Assembly (NCBI GenBank): GCA_963744105.1
Contig: CAVUSJ010000005.1
Coordinates: 152,444-216,443, forward strand
DNA: 64,000 nucleotides
Direction: 5' to 3'
Source: DASUPK01 sp963744105
GTDB taxonomy: Bacteria; Actinomycetota; Thermoleophilia; Solirubrobacterales; 70-9
Below, piece by piece: positions 26,177 through 35,320 of the stretch. The first letter of the stretch is position 1. Each line of letters begins with the position of its first letter. The notes below the pieces were generated by a model that worked only from the letters and a program-made list of their open reading frames with translations, had not been told where the DNA came from and searched no databases. The position numbers and the translations under genes were made by a program.

Positions 26177-26295
26177 CCTCTTCCCTCCGATCGTGTGTTT
26201 GGGCGCCGTTCCGTGGCGGCGCAGGAGTCATCGTCAGCCGGACGGCTGAACTGAAGCGGCGGCGAGGCGCTCCCGGCCTCTACAACCCGCGGTCG

Positions 26296-26549
26296 ATGAC
26301 GGCCTGGGTGACCCTGTCGTCGATCGAGCTCACCGAGAACGCAACGGGACGTTGATGGAGACGCTGCGCGCCTACCTCGACTCGGACCTGGACGTGGCGC
26401 GGACGGCCGAGGCCCTCTACGTCCATCCGAACACGGTTCGCTACCGCCTGCGACGCGTCTCCGAGCTGACGGGCCTCGACACCCAGAGCTTCTCGGGTCT
26501 GGTGGAGCTGCTCACGATCGCGCGCTTGTCGGAGTCCGCAGTTCATTGA
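26296..26549 (+). pseudogene. Remnant of a PucR/CdaR-family regulator (C-terminal HTH)
   Basis: The frame encodes METLRAYLDSDLDVARTAEALY, VHPNTVRYRLRRVSELTGL and a final helix, the diagnostic C-terminal HTH of PucR/CdaR regulators. In-frame codons upstream of the first ATG (26352) still read like the preceding family segment (DRAHRERNGTLMETL), back to about 26296, so about 65-85 residues survive of a protein normally over 350. No start, effector domain or upstream fragment was seen. A short independently translated HTH is possible but less likely. Confidence 0.6.
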
Positions 26550-26579
26550 TTCGCGGGCGGATGCCCGATACTCACGGTC

Positions 26580-26912
26580 ATGCCCTCCCCACTGATCGAG
26601 TTCCCGGCCGATGATCCTGATCGCGCACTGCGGTTCTGGAGCGACGTGCTCGGCGCAGAGCTCGTGCCAAGGCCCAGCGATGCCGGCGAGGGCTGGGAGG
26701 CGAACAGCGACGACCTCCGTATTGGAGTGCACCGGCGTGGTCCTGGTCCCGGTGACACTGCTTCGCTGCCCTACTTCACCGTGCCCGATCTTCCCGCCAC
26801 GCTCGAGCGCGTCCAGGACCTCGGCGGTTCGGTGATCCATCCAGGTGAGCGCTGGGCCATATGCCGTGACTCCGAGGGCAGCCCGTTCGCGCTCGCGGCG
26901 GGTTTGCCCTAG
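26580..26912 (+). CDS. VOC-family (glyoxalase-like) protein
   Basis: 110 residues: PLIEFPADDPDRALRFWSDVLGAEL is the first beta-alpha-beta-beta-beta unit of the vicinal oxygen chelate fold, and YFTVPDLPATLERVQDLGGSVIHPGERWAICRDSEGSPFALA the second. Usual metal ligands (His/Gln/Glu) are not all in place at the N-terminal module, so it may bind small molecules rather than catalyse. Convergent with, and overlapping by 4 bp, the M23 peptidase gene. Confidence 0.8.
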   Translation: MPSPLIEFPADDPDRALRFWSDVLGAELVPRPSDAGEGWEANSDDLRIGVHRRGPGPGDTASLPYFTVPDLPATLERVQDLGGSVIHPGERWAICRDSEGSPFALAAGLP

Positions 26913-27689
26913 CTGTAGCGGTCCCAGGCCCGCAGGTAAGGCAGCGGGTTGACCGGGCGCCCGGAGACGTGGATCTCGAAGTGGAGGTGGCAGCCGACCG
27001 TCCTGGCGTTGCCGGTCTTGCCGACGTAGCCGACGATCTGGCCGACATGAACCAGGTCTCCCTTCTGGAATGTCGAAGGGTGAACCATGTGGGCGTACCA
27101 GTACTTGCGCCTCTCCCCCAGGCCGCGGAGCACGATGAAGTTGCCGTCGAGGCGCGAGTCATACGCGCGCTTGACGATCGTTCCGGTCACCGCCGCCGCG
27201 AGAGGCGTGCCGCAGCGGCCCGTGACGTCGAAACCCTTGTGGACGCGGCCGCCATCGCGGGGCGCCCCGAACTCTCCGACCGGGCCGCGCGTCCCATGGG
27301 GGCCGCGGACCGGGAAGAAGTGACTGTGTAGCTCGACGCTTCCGGCGTCCTTCTGGCCACCGCCCGCAACGGCAACGATGACGCGATAGGTGCCGTCGGC
27401 CACCAGCCGCCCGCCGTTCGTCAGGCCGTCCCACTTCACCGTCTTGTCGGTCGCCGGCTGTACCCCGGGCACGTCGATCGTCCGAACCTCGTCGCCCGAG
27501 CCGGAGATATGGATCGTCACGTCCGCCGGCGCCGAGCCGCTCAGGCGGAACTCGATGCGCACACCGTCGGCGGAGTCGGTGAAACCACGGTCCGGGGAGA
27601 CCGACGCCTTCTGGACGACCACATCATCTGCGACCGCTGAGGGAACGACCAGGACCGCAGCGAGCGCGATCAGGAGGAGAGCGAGACGT

Positions 27690-27703
<14 letters not shown>
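26909..27703 (-). CDS. Secreted M23-family metallopeptidase
   Basis: 264 residues. Signal peptide (about 1-25, ending AVADD), an Ig-like/FlgD-type beta domain (WDGLTNGGRLVADGTYRVIV, about 85-125), then an LytM/M23 domain with HKGFD (first zinc ligands) and CHLHFEIH. Such enzymes cut peptidoglycan cross-bridges, though many are activators. Its start overlaps the clpP stop by 14 bp, so it may be expressed with clpP. Full-length and apparently intact. Confidence 0.88.
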
Positions 27704-28274
<571 letters not shown>

Positions 28275-28344
28275 TGGACGCGGCAGTCTAGCGACCGGCG
28301 CAGGCGGGCAAACCGGCGCCCGCGCGAGTAGGGTCGGCAACGAG

Positions 28345-28707
28345 ATGGAGGTCGTGCGCGCGGAGGAGCGCGAGCCGTACGTGACCAGGGACGGGTCGAC
28401 GGTGCGGGAGGTCGCCGGCCCGGCGCCGGGGAACGCCGTGAACCAGTCGCTCGCGGAGGCGACCGTGCGCCCGGGCGGAGAGACGGTCGAGCATCTCCAT
28501 CGCTCCTCCGAGGAGATCTACCGCTTCGTGTCGGGGACCGGCTGGATGCGGCTGGGCGATGCGGAGTCCGAGGTCGGCGCCGGCGACGTCGTGGTGATCC
28601 CGCCCGGCACCCGCCACAAGCTCTGGAACACCGGGCCGCGGGAGCTCGTCGTGCTCTGCAGCTGCGCCCCTCCCTACTCCCACGAGGACACGGTGCTCTG
28701 CGAGTGA
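28345..28707 (+). CDS. Cupin-domain protein
   Basis: 120 residues from ATG 28345. The two cupin motifs are visible: GGETVEHLHRSSEEIYRFVSGTGWMRLG and AGDVVVIPPGTRHKLWNTGP, with His/Glu/His metal ligands in place. Small single-domain cupins bind metals or sugars and may be isomerases or dioxygenases; this one has no specific assignment. The GTGA at its end overlaps the next gene's start, so both are likely translated together. Confidence 0.82.
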   Translation: MEVVRAEEREPYVTRDGSTVREVAGPAPGNAVNQSLAEATVRPGGETVEHLHRSSEEIYRFVSGTGWMRLGDAESEVGAGDVVVIPPGTRHKLWNTGPRELVVLCSCAPPYSHEDTVLCE

Positions 28708-29240
28708 AGGAGATCCTCACCGTCGGCCATTCGAACCACGAGGAGCAGGAGTTCCTCGAGCTGGTTCGCGGGGCCGGGATCGAGCTGGTCGCGGACGTCC
28801 GGGCGAACCCCCGCTCCCGGTATCCCCAGTTCAACCGCTCGGCGCTTGCCGGGACGATGAAGGCCGCCGGCGTCGGCTACGCGCCGCTCGGCGCAGACCT
28901 CGGCGGGCGGCGCGAATCCCGGCCCGATTCGGTGAACACGGCCGTTCCCGAGGGAGCGTTTCGAGGTTACGCCGACCACATGGCGACCGATTCGTTCCAG
29001 GCTGGCCTCGAGATGCTGGAGTCGCTGGCGCTGGAGCGCCGCACGGCGGTGATGTGCGCGGAGGGCGACTGGCACCACTGCCATCGCCGCCTGCTCGCCG
29101 ACGTCCTGACGGCTCGAGGCTGGCAGGTTCTTCACCTTGGTCCCGACGGGTCGCTGACCCCGCACGAGATGACCGAGGCCGCCGTCGTCGAGAACGGGCG
29201 GGTCACCTACCCGGAGCCGCAGACCTCGCTCGGGATCTAG
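28704..29240 (+). CDS. DUF488-family protein
   Basis: 178 residues from GTG 28704 (overlapping the cupin stop by 4 bp). ILTVGHSNHEEQEFLELVRGAGIELVADVRANPRSR is the family N-terminus, and AVMCAEGDWHHCHRRLLADVL the C-terminal Cys/His motif. DUF488 proteins are small, conserved, and of unknown biochemical function; the Cys-x(4-7)-His-x-x-His-R pattern resembles a phosphatase or nucleotide-binding loop. Coupled to a cupin gene. Confidence 0.82.
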   Translation: MKEILTVGHSNHEEQEFLELVRGAGIELVADVRANPRSRYPQFNRSALAGTMKAAGVGYAPLGADLGGRRESRPDSVNTAVPEGAFRGYADHMATDSFQAGLEMLESLALERRTAVMCAEGDWHHCHRRLLADVLTARGWQVLHLGPDGSLTPHEMTEAAVVENGRVTYPEPQTSLGI

Positions 29241-29604
29241 TCCGCTGCGTCCGAGAGGCCGGCGGCCTCCAGCGCGTCCGCGCGCTCGGTGTACTCGTCG
29301 ATCCGCGTGATCAGCCCGTCCTCGACCTCGACGAGCGAGTACAGAGGCCCGTTCACGACGCCTAGGAGAGGTAGTCGTCCCAGGTGCCCGCCATCTCCTT
29401 CAACCCGCGCCGCTCCTCCGCCAGGAAGGCCGGCCTCCAGATGATTTCAGGGCTCACGTAGCGAAACGAATCCCGCTGCTCCGGCGTGAGGTCGCCGGAC
29501 TCGAGCGCCTCGGCGATCGGCCTCGGGTCCTGCCAGTAGACGTCGAAAGAGCGCTGGATCGCGTCCCAGAAGCGGCGAACGAGCTCGACGTCCTCCGGGG
29601 ACAT
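29237..29604 (-). pseudogene. Broken SnoaL-like gene (frameshift and internal deletion)
   Basis: From ATG 29604 the frame gives MSPEDVELVRRFWDAIQRSF and on to GTWDDYLS, stopping at 29362. The family's C-terminal block continues in another frame from about 29361: LGVVNGPLYSLVEVEDGLIT, RIDEYTERADALEAAGLSDA, stop at 29237-29239. Compared with intact paralogues in this window about 30-45 central residues are missing and the two halves are out of frame, so this is a decayed copy. It lies between DUF488 and tig. Confidence 0.7.
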
Positions 29605-29616
29605 GGGACGAGGGAG

Positions 29617-31005
29617 CTAGTCGGAGCCGGGCGTCCAGAGGGCGCCCTTCTCCTCCTGCTCCTTCTCCGGGGTCCAGATCTCCTCGCGGGCCTTGGCCTG
29701 GTCGAGCGGGATCGGGTTCGCCTGCTCGGCGATCAGCTCGAGGGCTTGGCGCATCCTCAGGTCCTCCTTGAGCAGCTCCTCGCGGCCTGAATCGCGGATC
29801 TTCTGGAGTGCGGCCGCGGGCTCGTCGTGGCCGTGGTCCTCGTGGCCCGGCGGGATCTGCAGCGCCTCGAGCATGTCCTCCTCGGTGATGTCGATGCCCT
29901 CGGCCTTCGCGACCGCCTCGAGCACCGCCTCGCGCTTCAGGGCCTGCTCGGCCTCGGGACGGGCCTGCTCGATCATCTCCTCGCGCGTCTTGCCCTGGAT
30001 CTGGAGGTAGTTCTCGGGGTCCATGCCCTGGCGCTGGAGCTGGCGCTCGACGCGGCGCCACATCTCAGCGGCCCTGGCCTGGACGACCGGGTCCGGCAGC
30101 TCGACCTTCGCTTTCTTCACCGCCTCGTCGAGGGCCGCCTCGCGGAAGCGCTCGGCGATCTGGTTCTCGAGGATCTGCTCGATCTGCCCGGAGATGTGAT
30201 CGCGGAGCTCGGCGAGCGTCTCGAACTCGGATGCCTCCGCGGCGAAGTCGTCGTCGAGATCGGGCAGCTCCTTCTCGCGAACCTCCTTGACCTTGACGCC
30301 GAACTCGGAAGTCTTGCCGGCCACCTCCTCGGCGGGATAGTCGTCCGGGAACGGCACCGTCGCCGTCTTGTCCTCGCCGGGCTTCGCGCCGACCAGGGCC
30401 TGCTCCAGCTCGGGCAGCACCCGGGCCTCCCCCAGCTCGAGCAGATAGTCCTTGGCGGTCCCGCCCTCGAAAGGCTCGCCGTCGATCTTGCCCTCGTAAT
30501 CGATCAGGACGACGTCGCCCTCCTTCGCCTCCCTGTCCACCGGGTTGAGGCGGGCGAAGCCCTCCTGCAGGCGCTTCAGCTCGCCCTCGACGGCCTCCTG
30601 GGGAACCTCCGGCTCCTCGCGACCGACCTCGAGGCCCTTGTACTCGCCCAGCTCGGCACCGGGCCGCACGGCGACCTCGATCGAGAACTTCAGGGGATTG
30701 CCCTCGTCGGGCAGGTCGGAAAGGTCGAGCTTGGGATCTCCGACGGGGTTGATCCCGGACTCGAGCATGGCGCGCTCGTACCAGTCGCCGAGCGAGGACT
30801 CGAGCGCCTGGGTGAGCACGGCCTCGCGGCCGAGCCGCTGGACCACCATCTCCGGCGGCACCTTGCCCTTGCGGAAGCCCGGCGTCTTCATGTCCCCGCC
30901 GAGCTGCTGCGCGGTCCTCTTGATGCTGCCCTCGACGTCCTTCGCGTCGACCTCGACATCGACGCGGACCCGCGAGTCGGGAAGCTCCTTTACGGTCGTC
31001 TCCAT
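29617..31005 (-). CDS. tig: Trigger factor
   Basis: 462 residues from ATG 31005 (METTVKELPDSRVRVDVEVD). The ribosome-binding domain carries GFRKGKVPPEMVVQRLG (signature GFRxGKxP), the FKBP-type PPIase domain reads GDVVLIDYEGKIDGEPFEGG, and the long helical C-terminal chaperone arms follow. The acidic/Glu-rich tail (about 440-462) is slightly longer than usual. It binds nascent chains at the exit tunnel. tig heads the canonical tig-clpP-clpX order, here interrupted by other genes. Confidence 0.95.
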   Translation of the reverse strand: METTVKELPDSRVRVDVEVDAKDVEGSIKRTAQQLGGDMKTPGFRKGKVPPEMVVQRLGREAVLTQALESSLGDWYERAMLESGINPVGDPKLDLSDLPDEGNPLKFSIEVAVRPGAELGEYKGLEVGREEPEVPQEAVEGELKRLQEGFARLNPVDREAKEGDVVLIDYEGKIDGEPFEGGTAKDYLLELGEARVLPELEQALVGAKPGEDKTATVPFPDDYPAEEVAGKTSEFGVKVKEVREKELPDLDDDFAAEASEFETLAELRDHISGQIEQILENQIAERFREAALDEAVKKAKVELPDPVVQARAAEMWRRVERQLQRQGMDPENYLQIQGKTREEMIEQARPEAEQALKREAVLEAVAKAEGIDITEEDMLEALQIPPGHEDHGHDEPAAALQKIRDSGREELLKEDLRMRQALELIAEQANPIPLDQAKAREEIWTPEKEQEEKGALWTPGSD

Positions 31006-31186
31006 GGAACCGACCACCTTAGAGACCAGCACGCGCGAGCGGTTCGGCGCCTGGCTCTACACGGGCGCGCCGGGGCGCCTTGCGTCCTTCTCGATCGACC
31101 TCGGGCTGTCGCTGGCGGCAGCCGGGATCTACGTTGCCCGTGGGGTCTGGATCAGGATCCGCGGCGCTCAGCGGCCAGCCGCGTAG
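31004..31186 (+). CDS. Small predicted membrane-associated protein
   Basis: 60 residues: METTLE-like lead, then RERFGAWLYTGAPGRLASFS, a hydrophobic segment (DLGLSLAAAGIYVARGVWI) and a basic end. The RFGAWL.TGP.G opening resembles small uncharacterised actinobacterial membrane proteins, and the codon positions are GC-biased like real genes. It starts divergently from tig inside the same CCATGG. A downstream start is possible. Not confirmed. Confidence 0.45.
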   Translation: MEPTTLETSTRERFGAWLYTGAPGRLASFSIDLGLSLAAAGIYVARGVWIRIRGAQRPAA

Positions 31187-32664
31187 CCGAGGATCGAGCG
31201 GTCGATCAACCACTCGACGGGGGCGCGATCGTCCGTGTAAACCTGGCCTCCCGGCAAGGCGGGTCCGACTCGGCTCGCCTGCGCCCTGGCGATCTTCTGC
31301 AGATCGGCCGGCAGCCCCGCAGCGATCTTGCGCAGTTGGCCGGCTGACCCACTCTCGGCGCCTATCAGCAGGGTGTTCTCGGGTTCCATCGGGTCGCGGA
31401 GCACCGTTGGAAAGACGTCGGACATCGTCCGGCCCACCACCCGCTCCAGATCGGTCGAGCCCTCCGGGTGACCGACGTTCACGACCAGCACTCCGCCGGG
31501 AGCCAGCCGCTGACGCGCAAGCTGGAAGAACTCGCGGGTCGCGAGGTAGAACGGGATGTACGGCTGTCGGTAGGCGTCGAGGACGATCACGTCGTAGTCA
31601 CCCGGCGAGGCCTGCAGCCACGGCCGCGCATCCTGGTTGTAGATCGCCAGGTGAGGAGCGCGCATGTCGAAATAGCGGCGCCCGATCTGCGCCAGCTCGG
31701 GGTCGATCTCGACGCCGTCGATCTGAGCCCCCGGGAAATAGTGGCCGTAGGCGCGCGCGACCGTGCCGGCTGCGTTCCCGAGGATCGCTACCCGCGAGGG
31801 GGCCTCGGTGAGGGTCGTGAACGGAAGCACCAGCAGGCCGTCCCAGTAGTCCCCGGTCAGGAATCTGCCAGGCCGGTACAGGGAGTGCACGGCTACCCCC
31901 TCGTTCAGCTCGAGCTTCCGGTTGCCGCCCGCCTCCTGGACCACCCGCACGTATTGCTGCTGGGTCTCCTCCTCGAAAATCACCCGGTCGCCTGGATCGG
32001 TCGCCGCCTTCACCGTCCCAACCGGGATCGCGATGACGCCGGCCACCACCGCCGGCACGCCGAGATAGCGCCAGCCGAGGCCCGCGGTGGCGACGAGCGC
32101 CAGGCTCAGAGCGAAGATCAAGAAGGTCCGCTGTGTGCCGACGAAGGGGATCAGGGCCAGCGCAGCCGACATCGTCCCCAGCAGCGATCCCGCCGTCGAG
32201 ACCGCGTAGAGCCGCCCGGCGGTGCGGCCCGAATGGGCGACGTCGGGCGTGGCGAGCCGGACCGCCCACGGCGAGCAGGCGCCGAGGAGGACGATCGGCA
32301 CCGCCACCAGGGCGAGTACCCCGATCAGGGACCCGACGAAGGCCCCCGCCGAAATCTGGTCGAGAGCGTTCACCGAGGCGGACAGGAAAGGTCGCGCCGC
32401 GAAGGGCACCATGGAAAGCAACATCGCGGCGGCGGCGACCATCAGGCAGAGGCCGCGCAGGTGTGGGTGGGCGTCGCCGAGCCTCCCCCCGAGCCAGTAG
32501 CCAACCGAAAGGGAGACGAGCACCACCGCGATCGTGTTGGCCCAGACGATCGTGGAGGCCCCGAAATACGGCGACATCAGGCGCGCGGCGGCAATCTCGG
32601 CGCCCAGACTCGCCATCCCGACGACGAATACGAGCAGGTACAGGAACCGCTGCTCGCGGCTCAA
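31168..32664 (-). CDS. Spermidine-synthase-like protein fused to a membrane domain
   Basis: 498 residues from TTG 32664, whose TTGA overlaps the CtaG-family stop; the frame stays open upstream without homology. Residues 1-230 hold about seven transmembrane helices with SPYFGASTIVWANTIAVVLVSLSVGYWLGGRLGD, and the rest is a SpeE-like Rossmann domain: VAILGNAAGTVARAYGHYFPGA, DGVEIDPEL, VIVLDAYRQPYIPFYLATREF. Such fusions are common in actinobacteria; the usual aminopropyltransferase acidic residues are only partly conserved, so polyamine synthesis is unproven. Confidence 0.85.
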   Translation of the reverse strand: MSREQRFLYLLVFVVGMASLGAEIAAARLMSPYFGASTIVWANTIAVVLVSLSVGYWLGGRLGDAHPHLRGLCLMVAAAAMLLSMVPFAARPFLSASVNALDQISAGAFVGSLIGVLALVAVPIVLLGACSPWAVRLATPDVAHSGRTAGRLYAVSTAGSLLGTMSAALALIPFVGTQRTFLIFALSLALVATAGLGWRYLGVPAVVAGVIAIPVGTVKAATDPGDRVIFEEETQQQYVRVVQEAGGNRKLELNEGVAVHSLYRPGRFLTGDYWDGLLVLPFTTLTEAPSRVAILGNAAGTVARAYGHYFPGAQIDGVEIDPELAQIGRRYFDMRAPHLAIYNQDARPWLQASPGDYDVIVLDAYRQPYIPFYLATREFFQLARQRLAPGGVLVVNVGHPEGSTDLERVVGRTMSDVFPTVLRDPMEPENTLLIGAESGSAGQLRKIAAGLPADLQKIARAQASRVGPALPGGQVYTDDRAPVEWLIDRSILGYAAGR

Positions 32665-33581
32665 CCCGACCCCTTGATGCGCTCCTCCAGCCGGGCCCCC
32701 TGCCCGGCCGCGGCGGCGCGCGCGGCCCGCGCGTCGCTGAGCGGGACACCGCGCGCGTCGGCGAGGTCCAGGAGCCGCTGCCGCTCGGTGTCCTGCTGCG
32801 CCCACTGCAGGAACAGCCAGGCCAGCACACCGAGCGTGACGAAGCCTCCCTCGACCATCATCATCACGCCGGCGACGCTCTGGTCCGTGATCGCCGAGAT
32901 GTTCCAGCTCGCCTCTCCCGCGGCGTAGTGCGGGTAGAAGACGCTGCTCGACCACATGAAGACGTTGGCGAGCACCGTCCCGATCAGCCTGACTCCGACC
33001 AGGTAGCCGATCTTCGCCGGGATGCTGAACCACTTCGGCTGCGGCAGCGGGCCGAAGAGCGGCATCCACATCAGCACGCCGAAGCCGATGAAGCAGCTGT
33101 GCTGAAGGGCGTGGATCCCGCTGTGATCGCTCGCCGCCTGGTAGAGCACCGGTACGTGCCAGATGAACAGGTCGGCGGCCCAGAGGGGTAGGGCCACCAG
33201 CGGATGAGCGAGATGGCGCAGCCAGCCGAGCCAGCGGTGCTGGAGCAGCGGCTGCAGGAGCGGGCCGGTCAGGCCGAGGACGATCAGCAGGGGGCCGAGG
33301 TCGCCCATCAGCAGGTGCTGGCCCATGTGCGCCAGCACGAGCTGGTCGTCGAGCCGCCCGAGCGGGGAGATGAACGCGATCGCGATCAGCGCCATGCCGG
33401 AGGCGAAGCAGGCGATTCGCCAGCGGGGGACGGGCCGTCCCTCTCGGGAGAGGGTCAGCATCCGCAGCGAGTACGCCGTCGCCACCAGGGTGAGCCCGGC
33501 GACCTGAAGAGGCTCGAAGACCGGGCCGCCGACGGCGTGCGCAACTGGAATCACGTGGTCATCGTAGGACGGCTTCGCCAT
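32661..33581 (-). CDS. ctaG: CtaG-type cytochrome c oxidase assembly membrane protein
   Basis: 306 residues with about seven transmembrane helices. AHMGQHLLMGDLGPLLIVLGLTGPLLQPLL, LWAADLFIWHVPVLYQAA and HALQHSCFIGFGVLMWMPLFG carry the conserved His/Met residues of the caa3-type (CtaG, DUF1404-like) family, which helps deliver copper to cytochrome oxidase. The C-terminal soluble tail is Ala/Arg/Glu-rich. It overlaps the next gene by 4 bp and sits downstream of corA. Confidence 0.85.
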   Translation of the reverse strand: MAKPSYDDHVIPVAHAVGGPVFEPLQVAGLTLVATAYSLRMLTLSREGRPVPRWRIACFASGMALIAIAFISPLGRLDDQLVLAHMGQHLLMGDLGPLLIVLGLTGPLLQPLLQHRWLGWLRHLAHPLVALPLWAADLFIWHVPVLYQAASDHSGIHALQHSCFIGFGVLMWMPLFGPLPQPKWFSIPAKIGYLVGVRLIGTVLANVFMWSSSVFYPHYAAGEASWNISAITDQSVAGVMMMVEGGFVTLGVLAWLFLQWAQQDTERQRLLDLADARGVPLSDARAARAAAAGQGARLEERIKGSG

Positions 33582-33605
33582 CAGGTCGCGGCCGCTGGTG
33601 GCCGC

Positions 33606-34586
33606 TTAGAGCCAGTCGATCCTCCTGAAGTAGGCCACCAGCGCCAGGGCGATCGCCGCCATCACCGCGATGCAGAGCGGATAGCCGAACCGCCAGTCGA
33701 GCTCGGGCATGTGCTCGAAGTTCATTCCGTAGACGGAGGCGATGAAGGTCGGGACCGCGACGATTCCGGCGATCGCCGAGATCCGCTTGACGACCTCGTT
33801 CTGGTTGACGCTCACCAGCGAGAGGTTCGCCTGCAGGACGCTGGTGAGCAGCTCGCGCTGGGACTGCACCTGCTCGTCCACCCGGCGGGCGTGGTCGGCG
33901 ACGTCGCGGAAGAAGCTGCGGAGCTCCTCGGGAACGCGCTCGAAGCCGCCCTCCTCGAGGCGGCTGAGCGGAGCGAGCAGGGGCCAGACCGCCCGGTGGA
34001 ACTCGATCACCTCGCGCTTCAGGTGGTAGATGCGGGCTGTCGGCGCGGGGATGTCGTCGTCGAAGACGTCCTTCTCGACCTCCTCGATGTCGTCCTCGAT
34101 CGAGTCGACCACCGGGATGTAGTCGTCCACGACCTTGTCGAGCACGGCCCAGACCGCGGAGGCGGCGCCGAGGCTGACCAGGTCGGGGCGGTCCTCCAGG
34201 CGCTGGCGCGCCGTCTTCAGCTCGCTGCCGGGGCCGTGGCGAACGGTGATCACGTAGTGGCGCCCGGCGAAGATGTGGATCTCCCCGAAGTGGACCTCCT
34301 CACGGTCCTCGTGGTAGTGGGCCGTCTTCAGGACGATGAAGAAGGCCTCGTCGTAATCCTCGATCTTCGGGCGCTGGTGGGCGACGTGGGCGTCCTCCAC
34401 CGCCAGCTCGTGAAGGTTGAAGAGCTTCGCGAGCTGGTTCAGGTCGCCGTCCTCGGGCTCGTGAATCCCGATCCAGACGAACTCCCCCTCCCCCGCATTG
34501 CGGGCGATCTCCGCGGACCGCTCCGGGCTCAGCGCCTCCTTGTGCTGGCGCACGCCGTCCTTGTAGTGGGCGGAATCGACGATCAT
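33606..34586 (-). CDS. corA: CorA-family magnesium/cobalt transporter
   Basis: 326 residues. Large cytoplasmic alpha/beta funnel, then two C-terminal helices with the YGMNFEHMPE selectivity motif (GMN) between them and the RRIDWL end. The pentameric channel imports Mg2+ (also Co2+/Ni2+). Length and motif are intact. Starts upstream of a short gap from the ATL gene and reads toward ctaG. Confidence 0.94.
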   Translation of the reverse strand: MIVDSAHYKDGVRQHKEALSPERSAEIARNAGEGEFVWIGIHEPEDGDLNQLAKLFNLHELAVEDAHVAHQRPKIEDYDEAFFIVLKTAHYHEDREEVHFGEIHIFAGRHYVITVRHGPGSELKTARQRLEDRPDLVSLGAASAVWAVLDKVVDDYIPVVDSIEDDIEEVEKDVFDDDIPAPTARIYHLKREVIEFHRAVWPLLAPLSRLEEGGFERVPEELRSFFRDVADHARRVDEQVQSQRELLTSVLQANLSLVSVNQNEVVKRISAIAGIVAVPTFIASVYGMNFEHMPELDWRFGYPLCIAVMAAIALALVAYFRRIDWL

Positions 34587-34649
34587 CGTGCGGCTCCGCC
34601 TCCCAGGTTCCGGCGCACGGGGCGGCTTCCTGCCTTTGGGCGCGTTCGC

Positions 34650-34955
34650 TCAGTTCAGCTGGTCACCCGGGATCCAGGCGACCTCCATGTCCACCCGTCT
34701 GCCGCGGAACGGCACGCCCTCGGCCCTGAGCAGGCGGCGTTGGTCCTCGCCCTTCGCGAGCGAGCCGTCGGCCCGGACGATCCGCTGCCAGGGCACCTCC
34801 GGGTCATCGCAGACGGACAGCACGTAGCCGGCGAACCGTGGCGCCCCAGGGCAGAGGTCCCCGTAGGTCGTGACGAACCCCTCCGGCACCCGGCGGATCC
34901 GGTCGAGGACCTCCCTCGCGCGAGGCGAGCTCAGCTCAGCCTGCGCGCGACCCAT
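34650..34955 (-). CDS. Alkyltransferase-like (ATL) DNA-repair protein
   Basis: 101 residues, the size of the DNA-binding domain of O6-alkylguanine-DNA alkyltransferase alone. FVTTYGDLCPGAPRFAGYVLSVCDDPEVPWQRIVRADGSLA aligns with the MGMT region that normally reads PCHR; here PWQR replaces the active cysteine with Trp. Such ATLs bind alkylated bases and recruit nucleotide excision repair. The start overlaps the upstream small membrane gene by 25 bp. Confidence 0.88.
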   Translation of the reverse strand: MGRAQAELSSPRAREVLDRIRRVPEGFVTTYGDLCPGAPRFAGYVLSVCDDPEVPWQRIVRADGSLAKGEDQRRLLRAEGVPFRGRRVDMEVAWIPGDQLN

Positions 34956-35320
34956 AGGCCAGCGAGTAGGGCGGGGATCGCGGCGACCATGCCTCGGATG
35001 CCCGCCGCGGTCTCGCCCGACCGGGCGGCGAAAGCGAACGCCGCGACGTCCCCCGCGTCCGCCGTCGCGTTGGCGACCGTCGCCGCGCGCAGCCGATCGG
35101 CGTCCTCGAGCGCGCCGAGCATCGCCCCTCCGAGCACCAGGTCACGGATGCCCGCCACGCGAGCGACCGCGACCGTCGCTGGCGAGACGTCGGAGAAGCC
35201 GAGCACCCGGAGCGAGAGCTCGGGCGCCGCGAGCAGCCCGATCCCGATCGCCATCCGGCCGCCCGCGGAGAGCAGCGAGAAGGCGCGGACGTCGGGTGAC
35301 TGGAGGCTCTCGCCGGTCAA
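34931..35320 (-). CDS. Small membrane protein (DUF4267-like)
   Basis: 129 residues from a TTG at 35320 overlapping the OsmC stop (TTGA); the longer frame upstream has no homology. Four hydrophobic stretches (SAGGRMAIGIGLLAAPEL, ATVAVARVAGIRDLVLGGAMLGAL, and two near the C-terminus). The pattern resembles four-helix DUF4267-type proteins. Function unknown. Translationally coupled to OsmC. Confidence 0.6.
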   Translation of the reverse strand: MTGESLQSPDVRAFSLLSAGGRMAIGIGLLAAPELSLRVLGFSDVSPATVAVARVAGIRDLVLGGAMLGALEDADRLRAATVANATADAGDVAAFAFAARSGETAAGIRGMVAAIPALLAGLWVARRLS

